From contig NZ_MTQO01000039.1 of assembly GCF_001984155.1 (NCBI RefSeq), positions 62,001 to 126,000 of the forward strand: 64,000 nucleotides of DNA, written 5' to 3'. The notes under the pieces were generated by a model, which made no database searches, was not told the DNA's origin, and worked only from the letters and a program-made list of their open reading frames with translations. Positions 25,286 to 34,785 of this stretch are shown one piece after another. The translations under genes and the position numbers were made by a program. How positions within the stretch are numbered: the stretch's first letter is position 1; the number at the start of each line of letters is the position of its first letter. The DNA is from Actinosynnema sp. ALI-1.44. GTDB taxonomy: Bacteria; Actinomycetota; Actinomycetes; Mycobacteriales; Pseudonocardiaceae.

Positions 25286-26234
25286 GCACCGACGGCTTGA
25301 GCCTGTTGAAGCCCCGCACCGACACCGGTCGGCGCCAGCGGATCGTGTACGCGGGATCCTCTGCCAGTGCCGAGGACATCTCGCTGTCGATCAGCACCGC
25401 ACCGGGGTGGCAGATCGATGTCAGCCTCGCCGCGATGTTCACCGTCGAGCCGTAGACGTCGCCGTAACGGCTGAGCACCCGGCCGTACGCCAGCCCCGCT
25501 CGCAACGACGGCAGCAACGGGTCCGCTTCCGCCTGTTCGACCAGGGTCAGCGCGATTTCCGCTGCTGTCTGCGGCGTGTCCGCGACGAACAGCACCTCGT
25601 CACCGAGCATTTTCACCACGCGGCCGTGGTGCTCGGCTATCGACTGGGTCACGGTCGTCTCGAACTGCTCCAGGACCGAGATCAGCTCGTCCTCGCTCGA
25701 CCTGCGGGTCAGGTTCGTGTAGCCGACCATGTCCGCGAAGCCGACCGCCTGGCTGCCTTCTTCCAGGCTTTCGTCCGGCGCCGCGAGCGCGCGGCCGGAG
25801 TACGCCGCGAGCTGCCGCCGCCAGGTGTAGTTGTGCAGCCATTCCAGGTCGGGGATCAGCTGGTCGACGAACCGGGCGAAGGCGCGCTCGTCGGCGAGCA
25901 TCGCCGGGTCCTGCGCGACGAGTTCCTGCAGGACGCGGGTCTCCATCTCGGCCACGCGGGACATGTGCTGGCCGAAGACCCTGGCGATCGAGTTCTGCAC
26001 CGCGTCGTCGTAGACGCCGAGGTCCGCGAGTTCCTGGACCATCCGCAGCGCCTGGACGTCGTTCTCGGTGAACACGACCTCGTCGTCGGCGACGCTCGCG
26101 AACCCCAGCGACTGCCACAGCGCCGTCGCGCGCTCCAGCGGCACGCCTGCCTTCTCGGCGACTTCGTGCCGCGTGTACTTGCGGCGGCCACCGAGCAGGA
26201 CGCGCTCGATGCGGGACGGGAGCGACTCGCTCAC
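25272..26234 (-). CDS. class III adenylate/guanylate cyclase
   Basis: 320 residues from a GTG that overlaps the stop of the stress protein as GTGA. The first 150 residues are a helical regulatory domain (VPLERATALWQSLGFASVAD, LRMVQELADLGVYDDAVQNS) reminiscent of the N-terminal domains of mycobacterial Rv1264/Rv2212-type cyclases. The catalytic domain follows with FADMVGYTNLTRR (first metal aspartate), VVKMLGDEVLFV (substrate lysine and second aspartate) and GDVYGSTVNIAARLTS (transition-state asparagine and arginine). All residues expected for an active homodimeric adenylate cyclase are present. It should make cAMP in response to a cytoplasmic signal, and is coupled to a universal stress protein. 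Confidence 0.9.
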   Translation of the reverse strand: MSESLPSRIERVLLGGRRKYTRHEVAEKAGVPLERATALWQSLGFASVADDEVVFTENDVQALRMVQELADLGVYDDAVQNSIARVFGQHMSRVAEMETRVLQELVAQDPAMLADERAFARFVDQLIPDLEWLHNYTWRRQLAAYSGRALAAPDESLEEGSQAVGFADMVGYTNLTRRSSEDELISVLEQFETTVTQSIAEHHGRVVKMLGDEVLFVADTPQTAAEIALTLVEQAEADPLLPSLRAGLAYGRVLSRYGDVYGSTVNIAARLTSICHPGAVLIDSEMSSALAEDPAYTIRWRRPVSVRGFNRLKPSVLRRA

Positions 26235-26683
26235 GTCGTGTGCACGATGAGCACGTCGACCCTGGACTTGCGGGCGACGTCCGACGGGACCGACCCGAGG
26301 ATCCGGCCTGCCAGGGTGTTCAGCCCCCGGTTGCCGACCACGAGCAGGTCCGCCGACCGCTCCTTGACCAGCTTGGTCAGCACCGGTACCGGCTCGCCCT
26401 GCACCACGACCGTCTCCACCTTGGTCGCGCCCGCCTTGGCCGCGCGCTCGTACGCGGTCCGGACGGTGTCCTCGGCCGGTGCTGAGCCGACGACCTGGTA
26501 AGCGACGTCGCTGCCGAGCTTGTCCTGTACCCGCTCGATGTCTTTTTGGTTCTGGGGTTCGTACGCGCACGCGATGACCAACGTCGCGTCTGTGGACGCG
26601 GCCACTGCGGCGGCCTTGTCGACCGCGCGGTACGACGAGTCCGAACCGTCCGTGCCGACCACGATGGTCTGGTAGGCAGCCAT
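26231..26683 (-). CDS. universal stress protein, UspA family
   Basis: 150 residues, one domain. The start TIVVGTDGSDSSYRAVDKA and the ATP-binding signature VVGNRGLNTLAGRILGSVPSDV (G-2-G-9-G-S type) are intact, so it probably belongs to the nucleotide-binding class. Some actinobacterial Usp proteins bind cAMP, which makes the overlap with the cyclase gene interesting: the two are translated from one message with a four-base overlap. A role in cAMP-linked stress signalling is inferred from this context only. Confidence 0.9.
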   Translation of the reverse strand: MAAYQTIVVGTDGSDSSYRAVDKAAAVAASTDATLVIACAYEPQNQKDIERVQDKLGSDVAYQVVGSAPAEDTVRTAYERAAKAGATKVETVVVQGEPVPVLTKLVKERSADLLVVGNRGLNTLAGRILGSVPSDVARKSRVDVLIVHTT

Positions 26684-26902
26684 GGGAGCCCTCCTCCTCG
26701 GCGATCTACTCCGGGTAACTTACCCTGGCGTAGCTCCGCCTCGCACGGCGTCCCCTGCTCGACACCAGAAAATGTCAGAAATCCACAAAAATGGCGTGCC
26801 GATCTTTCTTTCTCGATACTGAGGCGTAGTTCACGGATTTTCCACCGATACGCGGGGCATCGTGGTTACCCGACAGTAAGGTCCCGGCCTTGGAGGTTTC
26901 CG

Positions 26903-28684
26903 GTGAGTCGTGAGTTCAGGCGAGTCGGCGTGGTCGGTCTCGGTATCCAGGGTGCCGGGGTCGCGGAGGTGTTCGCGCGTGCCGGGCTCGCGGTGGTCGG
27001 CGTGGAGGTCGACGAGCGCAGCCTCGAGCACGGCCGCGGCCTCGTGGAGAACTCGACCGAACGCGCCGTCGCGGGCGGCAAGCTGAGCGAGGACGAGCGC
27101 ACCGCGCTGCTCGGCCGGATCAGCTACACGAGTGATCTCGCCGACGTGTCCGAATGCGACATCGTGATCGAGGCCGTCACCGAACAGCTCGAGCTCAAGG
27201 CGAAGGTGTTCGGCGAGCTCGACCGGATCACCCGGCCGGAGACCATCCTCGCCACCAACACCTCCTCCCTGTCGGTCACCGAGATCAGTGTCCACACCGG
27301 ACGACCGGAACGCGTGGTCGGCACCCACTTCTTCAACCCGGCACCGGTGCTCAAGCTGGTCGAGGTGGTCCGCACGGTCGTCACCGAGCCGGACGTGCTC
27401 ACCGACGTGGTCGGTCTGATCGAACGGGTCGGCAACACCGCGTTGGTGATCGGCGACCGCGCCGGTTTCCTGTCCAACTCGCTGCTGTTCAGCTACCTCA
27501 ACCACGCGGTGCTGATGTACGAGCAGCGTTACGCCACCCGCGAGGACCTGGACGCGGCGATGCGCTTCGGCTGCGGCTACCCGATGGGCCCGCTGGCGCT
27601 GCTCGACCTGATCGGGCTGGACATCGCCTCCGAGATCCTCGACACGATGTACAAGCAGTCCCGTGACCGGCTGCACGCGCCCGCGCCGCTGCTCAAGCAG
27701 ATGATCACCGCCGGGCAGCTCGGCCGGAAGAGCGGCAAGGGTTTCTACACCTACGAGGAGCCGGGATCGCCCGTGGTCGTGCAGGACGCGAAGACGCCTG
27801 CCAAACCCGGTGAGGACAGCGTGAGCCCACGCGACATCGCGCGTGTCGGCGTGGTCGGCACCGGCACCATGGCCACCGGCATCGTCGAGGTGTTCGCCAA
27901 GAAGGGCTTCGACGTCGTACTGCGCGCCCGCAGCGAGGACAAGGCGAACGCGGCCGTCGCCAAGGTTCGCAAGTCCCTGGATCGGGCCGTGTCCAAGGGC
28001 AGGCTGTCGGAGACCGACCGGGACGCCACGATCGCGAGGATCCTGCCCGCGGTCGACTTCGAGCAGCTGGCCGACTGCGACCTGGTGATCGAGGCCGTCG
28101 CCGAGGAGCTCGTGGTCAAGCGCGCGGTGTTCAGCGCGTTGGACGAGGTGTGCAAGCCAGGCGCCGTGCTGGCGACGACCACGTCCTCGCTGCCGGTGAT
28201 CGAGTGCGCCGCCGCGACCTCACGGCCAGGTGACGTGGTGGGCCTGCACTTCTTCAACCCGGCACAGGTGATGAAGCTCGTCGAGGTGGTCGACACGATC
28301 GCGACGAGCGCGGACGTCGTCGCGACCGCGCACGCCATCTGCGAGAAGGTCGGCAAGCACCCGGTGCACTGCGGCGACCGGGCCGGGTTCATCGTGAACG
28401 CGCTGCTGTTCCCGTACCTCAACGACGCGGTGAAACTGGTCGAGGCGCACTACGCCCCGGCCGAGGAGGTCGACGAGGCGATGAAGACCGCGTGCGGCCT
28501 GCCGATGGGCCCGTTCGAACTGCTCGACGTGGTCGGGCTGGACGTCTCGCTGGCGATCCAGCGAACGTTGTACAACGAGTTCCGCGAGCCCGGGTTCGCC
28601 CCGGCGCCGCTTCTGGAGCACCTGGTCACGGCCGGACGGTTGGGCCGCAAGACCGGCAAGGGCTTCCGCGACTACACCCACTGA
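26903..28684 (+). CDS. double-domain 3-hydroxyacyl-CoA dehydrogenase
   Basis: 593 residues from the GTG at 26903, six bases after GGAGG. It holds two complete 3-hydroxybutyryl-CoA-dehydrogenase units in tandem. Unit 1 covers about 1-290 (VGVVGLGIQGAGV, IVIEAVTEQLELK, TNTSSLSVTEI, GTHFFNPAPVLKLVEV, GRKSGKGFYTYE). Unit 2 covers about 312-593 (VGVVGTGTMATGI, LVIEAVAEELVVK, TTTSSLPVIEC, GLHFFNPAQVMKLVEV, GRKTGKGFRDYTH). Each has the catalytic histidine in HFFNP. The NAD loop of unit 1 (GLGIQGAG) departs more from the usual GAGTMG. The enzyme oxidises or forms 3-hydroxyacyl-CoA, fitting fatty acid degradation or the ethylmalonyl-CoA route. A palindromic terminator follows. Confidence 0.9.
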   Translation: MSREFRRVGVVGLGIQGAGVAEVFARAGLAVVGVEVDERSLEHGRGLVENSTERAVAGGKLSEDERTALLGRISYTSDLADVSECDIVIEAVTEQLELKAKVFGELDRITRPETILATNTSSLSVTEISVHTGRPERVVGTHFFNPAPVLKLVEVVRTVVTEPDVLTDVVGLIERVGNTALVIGDRAGFLSNSLLFSYLNHAVLMYEQRYATREDLDAAMRFGCGYPMGPLALLDLIGLDIASEILDTMYKQSRDRLHAPAPLLKQMITAGQLGRKSGKGFYTYEEPGSPVVVQDAKTPAKPGEDSVSPRDIARVGVVGTGTMATGIVEVFAKKGFDVVLRARSEDKANAAVAKVRKSLDRAVSKGRLSETDRDATIARILPAVDFEQLADCDLVIEAVAEELVVKRAVFSALDEVCKPGAVLATTTSSLPVIECAAATSRPGDVVGLHFFNPAQVMKLVEVVDTIATSADVVATAHAICEKVGKHPVHCGDRAGFIVNALLFPYLNDAVKLVEAHYAPAEEVDEAMKTACGLPMGPFELLDVVGLDVSLAIQRTLYNEFREPGFAPAPLLEHLVTAGRLGRKTGKGFRDYTH

Positions 28685-28689
28685 AAGAA

Positions 28690-28737
28690 CCTCGTGAGTG
28701 TTCAGCCGAGTACTAACCCGGCTGAACACTCACGAGG
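28690..28737. terminator. hairpin with CCTCGTGAG feet (copy 2), between convergent genes
   Basis: A perfect 19-base stem runs from CCTCGTGAGTGTTCAGCCG at 28690-28708 to its complement at 28719-28737, with a ten-base loop. It fills the gap between the dehydrogenase stop and the P450 stop, so it can end transcription in both directions. Confidence 0.8.
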
Positions 28738-28739
28738 GC

Positions 28740-29903
28740 TTACCAGGTCACGGGGAGCTCCGCCGGGTTGAAGCTGACGCCGTCCTCGAGTCCCGGCAAC
28801 GACTCGAAGGGCACGGCGAGCTGGAGCGTCGGGAACTCGGTCGCCAGCGCGCGGAACGCGACCCCCAGCTCCACCCGGGCCAGTTGCTGGCCGAGGCACT
28901 GGTGGATGCCGTGCCCGAAGGCGACGTGGCCGCCTTTGCCCCGGTCGGCCACGATCGAGTCGGGGTCGTCGAACACCTCGCTGTCCCGGTTGGCCGTGTG
29001 CAGGGAGAGCGTGACGGTCTCGCCTGCCTTGATCAGCTCACCGTCCACCGTGACGTCTTCGAGCGCCGCTCGCACGGTGAACGGGACGATGCTCATGTAC
29101 CGCAGCAGTTCCTCGACTGTGTTCTCCGTGTCGTCCCGCATCGCGCCGACCAGGCCGGGTGTCAGCGTCATCGCGAGCGCGCCGACCGTAATCATGTGCA
29201 ACGTGGTGGCGAGTCCCGCCGACAGCAACACGCCCGCGAGCGTGGCCAGTTCGGTGTCGTCGAGGTCGGTCGTGGTCAGGCCGCTGAGCAGGTCGTCGGT
29301 CGGCTCGGCGCGTTTGGCCTGGACAAGCCTTCCCACGTACTCGCCGAACTCGGCCGCCGCCGTTGCCGCCCCGGTCGACGACGGATCCACATTGGACACG
29401 AGGATCACGGCGTTGCGCGCGAACTGCTCGCGGTCCTCGTAGGGAACGCCGAGCAGTTCGCAGATCGTCTGTGTCGGAACGGGTTTCGCGAAAGCCTCGA
29501 CCAGGTCGACAGGCGGCCCCTTGCGTCGCATGGCAGCCAGGTTCTCCGCCACGATCTGCTCGACGCGGTCGGTGAGCTGGCGCATCCGGCGGACGGTGAA
29601 CTGGCCGGTGAGCAGGCGGCGGTAGCGCGTGTGCTCCGGCGCGTCGAGGCCGGTGAGGTCCCCTGGTGACGCGGGCGGCAACGTGCTCCCGTCCGGCGGC
29701 ATGCCGATTGGCAGGTCGAGCAGCTCGTACCGCGCACTGAACCGGGGATCGGCGAGCACCGCGCGTACGGTGGCACGGCTCGTGGCCACCCAGCCCGTTT
29801 TACCGCTGCCATAGTCCATCCGCGCCAACGGTTCCACGCCGCGCAGCTCCACCGGCGGGTCGAATGGCCGGCCAGCCGGTCGTTTCATCGGCAGTAAGGT
29901 CAT
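28740..29903 (-). CDS. cytochrome P450
   Basis: 387 residues from the ATG at 29903, preceded by GGAGGAG. Bacterial class I P450 features: I-helix LLSAGLATTLHM, K-helix EELLRY, the HTANRDSEVF-type segment before the meander and the heme loop FGHGIHQCLGQ with the iron ligand C336. It needs a ferredoxin and reductase, none of which is encoded nearby. The divergent neighbour is an unusual two-domain regulator, which probably controls it. The closest biosynthetic families (CYP105/107-like actinomycete P450s) hydroxylate secondary metabolites or xenobiotics, but no substrate can be assigned here. Confidence 0.92.
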   Translation of the reverse strand: MTLLPMKRPAGRPFDPPVELRGVEPLARMDYGSGKTGWVATSRATVRAVLADPRFSARYELLDLPIGMPPDGSTLPPASPGDLTGLDAPEHTRYRRLLTGQFTVRRMRQLTDRVEQIVAENLAAMRRKGPPVDLVEAFAKPVPTQTICELLGVPYEDREQFARNAVILVSNVDPSSTGAATAAAEFGEYVGRLVQAKRAEPTDDLLSGLTTTDLDDTELATLAGVLLSAGLATTLHMITVGALAMTLTPGLVGAMRDDTENTVEELLRYMSIVPFTVRAALEDVTVDGELIKAGETVTLSLHTANRDSEVFDDPDSIVADRGKGGHVAFGHGIHQCLGQQLARVELGVAFRALATEFPTLQLAVPFESLPGLEDGVSFNPAELPVTW

Positions 29904-29940
29904 CACGCACTCCTCCCTGTTGCGTTCACTCCACGATAAA

Positions 29941-29969
29941 TTGACAATGGGGCCGGGGTGGCGGATAAA
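29941..29969 (+). promoter_or_regulatory. candidate sigma-70-type promoter for the P450-linked regulator
   Basis: TTGACA at 29941 is followed after 17 bases by GATAAA at 29964, in the divergent gap between the P450 and the regulator. The -35 is consensus and the -10 is fair. GCAAC-GAT-GTTGC at 30002-30014 downstream is a weak inverted repeat that could be an operator. Confidence 0.45.
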
Positions 29970-30031
29970 ACACAATCCTTGCACTGGTTCTGAAGCTGAA
30001 CGCAACGATGTTGCAATGAGAGGGAGGCGTA

Positions 30032-30724
30032 ATGCCTGGCGGAAGGCTGACGCGTGAGGAGCGCGAGCACATCGCCGCCCGGCTCGCCGAGGGGCTCGGG
30101 TACGCCGAGATAGCCCGGCAACTGGGCCGCCCGACCTCGACCGTCAGCCGCGAGGTCGCCAGGAACATCGGGCGCAACGGCTACCGGCCCGCCCAGGCGC
30201 AGCGGGTGACCAGGCAACGGGCTCGTCGCCCCAAGCTCACCAAGGCGCCAGAAGCCGCTTCGCCCGAAATGTCCGCCAAGGTGACCGACGAACTGGTCGC
30301 GGCCATGACGGCGAAAGGCATGCCGTTCATGGCGGCACGGGTCTGCGTATGCCTGCTCATGAGCGACGGCGGCAGTCTCACCGCCGCCGACCTGGTACGG
30401 CAGTTGCGGGTCAGCCCGGCCACGATCTCCACCACCATCGGCTACCTCGAGAACCAGGGCATCATCACCCGGGAGCGGGAAGCCCAGGGGCGGCGCGAGC
30501 GGTACACCATCGGCGACGACGTCTGGTACCGCACGTGGATGTCCAGCGCACAGCACCACGTCGTCTGGGCCAAAGCCGCCCGCGGCGCCGCCGCCATGCT
30601 CGGCGGCACTCCCGCGGGCGACCGGCTGGCCAAGATGGCCCTGTTCTTCGAACACATCGTCGCCTACACGCACGAAGCGGGCGAGCGCTGGCTCGAGCTG
30701 ATCCGCGAGGACATGGCCGAATAG
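30032..30724 (+). CDS. transcriptional regulator with IS30-type HTH plus MarR/GbsR-like winged helix
   Basis: 230 residues, ATG after GGGAGG. Residues 5-45 match the helix-turn-helix found at the start of IS30 transposases (LTREEREHIAARLAEGLGYAEIARQLGRPTSTVSREVARN), followed by the familiar NGYRPAQAQ turn. Residues about 80-160 form a second winged helix of MarR/GbsR type (GGSLTAADLVRQLRVSPATISTTIGYLENQGIITRERE). There is no transposase catalytic domain. Two DNA-binding domains in one chain is a distinctive build seen in some actinomycete regulators. It is divergent from the P450, its probable target. Confidence 0.85.
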   Translation: MPGGRLTREEREHIAARLAEGLGYAEIARQLGRPTSTVSREVARNIGRNGYRPAQAQRVTRQRARRPKLTKAPEAASPEMSAKVTDELVAAMTAKGMPFMAARVCVCLLMSDGGSLTAADLVRQLRVSPATISTTIGYLENQGIITREREAQGRRERYTIGDDVWYRTWMSSAQHHVVWAKAARGAAAMLGGTPAGDRLAKMALFFEHIVAYTHEAGERWLELIREDMAE

Positions 30725-30789
30725 CCCGTTCGGTTCCCTTTGGCCGCACTCGTCATGCGAACAACCTGGGTCGTGGTTATGTTGACGAA

Positions 30790-32490
30790 ATGCTGTTGGC
30801 TGACGCGAATTTCCGACTGGACGCGCAGGCTGTCGACTATGTACTCCTCGGCTTCTACTTCGTGATCGTGCTGGGGATCGGGCTGATGGCCCGGCGGTCG
30901 ATCTCCAGCAGTCTCGACTTCTTCCTGTCCGGACGCTCGCTGCCCGCGTGGGTCACCGGGTTGGCGTTCGTGTCGGCCAACCTCGGCGCGGTCGAGGTGT
31001 TCGGGATGACGGCGAACGGCGCGCAGTTCGGCATCCCGACCGTGCACTACTACTGGATCGGCGCGATCCCCGCGATGGTGTTCCTCGGGATCGTGATGAT
31101 GCCGTTCTACTACGGCTCGAAGGTCCGCAGCGTGCCCGAGTACCTCAACCGGCGGTTCGGCCCGGCGTCGCACCTGGTCAACGGGATCAGCTTCGCCACG
31201 GCGCAGGTGCTGATCTCCGGGATCAACTTGTTCGCGCTCGGCTCGGTGGTCAACGTGCTGCTGGGCTGGCCGCTGTGGCTGTCGATCGTGGTGTCCGCCG
31301 CGGTCGTGCTGACGTACACCGCGGTCGGTGGCCTGTCCGCGGCCATCTACAACGAGGTGCTGCAGTTCTTCGTGATCGTCGCGATGCTGGTCCCGCTGAC
31401 CATCGTCGGCCTGCACCGGGTCGGCGGCTGGGACGGGCTGGTCGACAAGATCGCGGACAAGACCAACGAGCTGAACTCGTGGCCCGGCACGAACCTGACC
31501 GGCATCGGCGACGCCACCCTGTCCGTGCTCGGCATCGTGCTCGGGCTCGGCTTCGTGCTGTCGTTCGGGTACTGGACGACGAACTTCGCCGAGGTCCAGC
31601 GTGGACTGTCGGCCAAGAGCATGTCCGCGGCCAAACGCACCCCGCTGATCGGCGCCTACCCGAAGATGCTGCTGCCGCTGGTGATCGTCATCCCCGGCAT
31701 GATCGCCGCGGTGCTCTCCCCCGAGCTGGCATCGGCCAAGGCACAGCTGGCGGCGAACCCGGGCACCGCGACGGACGTGCAGTACAACGACGCGATCAAG
31801 CTCCTGATCAGGGACGTGCTGCCCAACGGCATGCTCGGCGTGGCGATCACCGGCCTCGCCGCGTCCTTCATGGCCGGGATGGCCGCGAACGTGAGCGCCT
31901 TCAACACCGTGTTCACGTACGACATCTGGCAGACCTACATCAGGAAGAACAGGCCGGACGCGTACTACCTGAAGGTCGGCCGCACGGTCACCGTCGTCGG
32001 GGTGCTCGCCGCGATCGGCACGGCGTTCATCGCGGCCGGTTACGAGAACATCATGACGTACCTGCAGACGTTGTTCTCGTTCTTCAACGCGCCGCTGTTC
32101 GCCACGTTCATCCTGGGCCTGTTCTGGAAGCGGATGACACCGGCGGCAGGCTGGTCCGGCCTGGTCGCGGGCACCCTGTCCGCGCTCGCGGTGTTCGTGC
32201 TGGCCAACTCGGGCGCGGTGACGTGGTTCGGCTCGCCGGACAGCCAGGGCCCGAGCTTCGTCGGCGCCGGGGTCGCGTTCGTGGTGGACATCCTGGTCAG
32301 CGTGCTCGTGTCGCTGCGGACACGGCCGAAACCGGACGACCAGCTGACCGGTCTGGTGTGGTCGCTCACGCCACGCGAGAGCCGCAGACACACATCGGAC
32401 GGCGAGGACAGCGGCTGGTACCGCAAACCGAGCGTGCTCGCCGGTGGTGTCCTCGTGATCACGCTCGTACTGAACATCATCTTCTGGTGA
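30790..32490 (+). CDS. solute:sodium symporter (SSS family)
   Basis: 566 residues from an ATG at 30790; the frame extends upstream across the previous gene but only this part has family sequence. About 13 membrane helices are visible, beginning DYVLLGFYFVIVLGIGLMARR and FFLSGRSLPAWVTGLAFVSANLGAVE, the latter holding the family's conserved S/N-rich sodium-binding region. Later segments include VYTAVGGLSAAIYNEVLQF-type sequence and LFWKRMTPAAGWSGLVAG. Members take up sugars, proline, acetate or other organic acids with sodium. The substrate is not evident. A small membrane protein gene follows ten bases downstream and probably encodes a partner. Confidence 0.9.
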   Translation: MLLADANFRLDAQAVDYVLLGFYFVIVLGIGLMARRSISSSLDFFLSGRSLPAWVTGLAFVSANLGAVEVFGMTANGAQFGIPTVHYYWIGAIPAMVFLGIVMMPFYYGSKVRSVPEYLNRRFGPASHLVNGISFATAQVLISGINLFALGSVVNVLLGWPLWLSIVVSAAVVLTYTAVGGLSAAIYNEVLQFFVIVAMLVPLTIVGLHRVGGWDGLVDKIADKTNELNSWPGTNLTGIGDATLSVLGIVLGLGFVLSFGYWTTNFAEVQRGLSAKSMSAAKRTPLIGAYPKMLLPLVIVIPGMIAAVLSPELASAKAQLAANPGTATDVQYNDAIKLLIRDVLPNGMLGVAITGLAASFMAGMAANVSAFNTVFTYDIWQTYIRKNRPDAYYLKVGRTVTVVGVLAAIGTAFIAAGYENIMTYLQTLFSFFNAPLFATFILGLFWKRMTPAAGWSGLVAGTLSALAVFVLANSGAVTWFGSPDSQGPSFVGAGVAFVVDILVSVLVSLRTRPKPDDQLTGLVWSLTPRESRRHTSDGEDSGWYRKPSVLAGGVLVITLVLNIIFW

Positions 32491-32500
32491 GGAGGACCCC

Positions 32501-32734
32501 GTGGCGACTAGGGGCAGTCTGTTCGACCTGCGGTGGATCATCGCCCTGCTGTTCGGGGTGTACGGCGTGGTCCTGCTCATCCTCGGGCTCGGCTTCGAGA
32601 CCGACGAGGACCGGGTCAAGACCGGCGGGTTCAACGTCAACCTGTGGGTCGGCGTGGCCATGCTCGTGTTCACGGTGTTGATGGCGACATGGGCCCTGGT
32701 CAGGCCGCTGCGGGTACCTGACGAGTCGAAATGA
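32501..32734 (+). CDS. small membrane protein accompanying the symporter
   Basis: 77 residues from a GTG after GGAGGA, ten bases downstream of the symporter. Two hydrophobic helices are visible (WIIALLFGVYGVVLLILGLGF and LWVGVAMLVFTVLMATWALV) separated by a polar stretch (ETDEDRVKTGGFNVN), so both ends probably lie on one side of the membrane. No family name is certain. The tight spacing and size suggest an accessory subunit or stabiliser of the transporter, by analogy with small partners of other SSS proteins. Confidence 0.72.
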   Translation: MATRGSLFDLRWIIALLFGVYGVVLLILGLGFETDEDRVKTGGFNVNLWVGVAMLVFTVLMATWALVRPLRVPDESK

Positions 32735-32779
32735 GGTGTTCCGTGCACACGACGCGGCAGGGGTCGCTACCGTGCACTT

Positions 32780-33712
32780 GTGTTTCGAAGCGCTCGTGTC
32801 TGGACCGCAGCGGTCGTCGTGCTGACCCTCGCCGGGTGTGCCGGCCCGACTGACCTGGGCAAGACCGTCACGAACAGACGGACGGTGAAGGCGACGGGCT
32901 CGTTCACGATGGACGGGCTGCGCACCATCGACCCGTGCGCGCTGTACACCCCCGAACTGCTGGCCTCGATCGGCAGGAAGCCGGACCAGGCGCCCAGCCG
33001 CAACGGCTACTCCCAGTGCGGGCACAACGTGTCCGAGTACCGGCTGCAGATCAAGCTGGGCGACGACCTGATCGGCGCACCGAAGCAGACCTCGAAGACC
33101 CTCGCCGGTCTCGGCGTCTACGAGACGCGCACCGGCAACGTCTGCGTGCAGACCGCGATCCTCGGCCGCGATCCCGAACTCGGCATCATCGGGCAGGTCG
33201 GCTCGGACTCGGCCGACCCGTGCCCGGCGGCGACGAAGCTGCTCGAGAGCGTGATGAAGCAGATCGCCGACGGCCAGGCCAAGTACCCGGACACGCCCGG
33301 CAGCCTCGTCAGCCAGGACCCGTGCGCGGCGATGCAGGACAAGGACGTCACCCAGATCGTCGGCGAGGGCGCGAAGAAGCAGCCGTCCGACATCCGCTAC
33401 TGCCGGTTCGTGAGCAAGGCCGCGTACATCGCCGTCCAGTACACGATCGGGCGTGATCCCGCGACCACGACCAAGTCGAACAACCCGACCAAGTACGCGC
33501 TGCCGGACAAGAAGGAAGGCTACGTGTACAAGCCGGAGGTGGCGCCGAACAAGTGCCAGGTCGAGTGGGTCCACCGGGCGCTGGAAGCCAACTTCACCGA
33601 GAACGTGAGCGTCGCGTTCGAGCCCGTGGGCGACCCGCCCGCCGGGATGGACACGTGCGTCTACGCGAAGGGCGCCGCCGCGGCCGTGGCGACCAAGCTG
33701 GCCAAGTCTTGA
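32780..33712 (+). CDS. DUF3558-like lipoprotein
   Basis: 310 residues. The lipoprotein signal ends at LAGC (C20). The mature part is made of two similar halves, each opening with a DPC motif and closing on another cysteine: TIDPCALYTPELLASIG ... NGYSQCGHNV and SQDPCAAMQDKDVTQIVG ... DIRYCRFV. This paired-cysteine plan is that of the actinobacterial DUF3558 lipoproteins, for which no biochemical role is known. A related lipoprotein stands on the other side of the dhaKLM operon at 36092-37030. It starts 46 bases after the small membrane protein and may have its own promoter. Confidence 0.78.
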   Translation: MFRSARVWTAAVVVLTLAGCAGPTDLGKTVTNRRTVKATGSFTMDGLRTIDPCALYTPELLASIGRKPDQAPSRNGYSQCGHNVSEYRLQIKLGDDLIGAPKQTSKTLAGLGVYETRTGNVCVQTAILGRDPELGIIGQVGSDSADPCPAATKLLESVMKQIADGQAKYPDTPGSLVSQDPCAAMQDKDVTQIVGEGAKKQPSDIRYCRFVSKAAYIAVQYTIGRDPATTTKSNNPTKYALPDKKEGYVYKPEVAPNKCQVEWVHRALEANFTENVSVAFEPVGDPPAGMDTCVYAKGAAAAVATKLAKS

Positions 33713-33783
33713 TCTTTCCACTTTCGCGCCGCCCGGGCATCAGGTAGGAAGGCTGATGCCCACCAGCGTCGGGAGGCCTGGAA

Positions 33784-34784
<1,001 letters not shown>

Positions 34785-34785
<1 letters not shown>

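Noticed and set aside
30032-30724. IS30 transposase
   Set aside because: Only the helix-turn-helix resembles IS30; the DDE catalytic domain and inverted repeats are absent and a winged-helix domain follows.
30664-32748. Long minus-strand frame opposite the symporter
   Set aside because: Its composition (many D, H, Q, R repeats) is that of an antisense shadow of a membrane protein; the plus-strand gene has a clear family.
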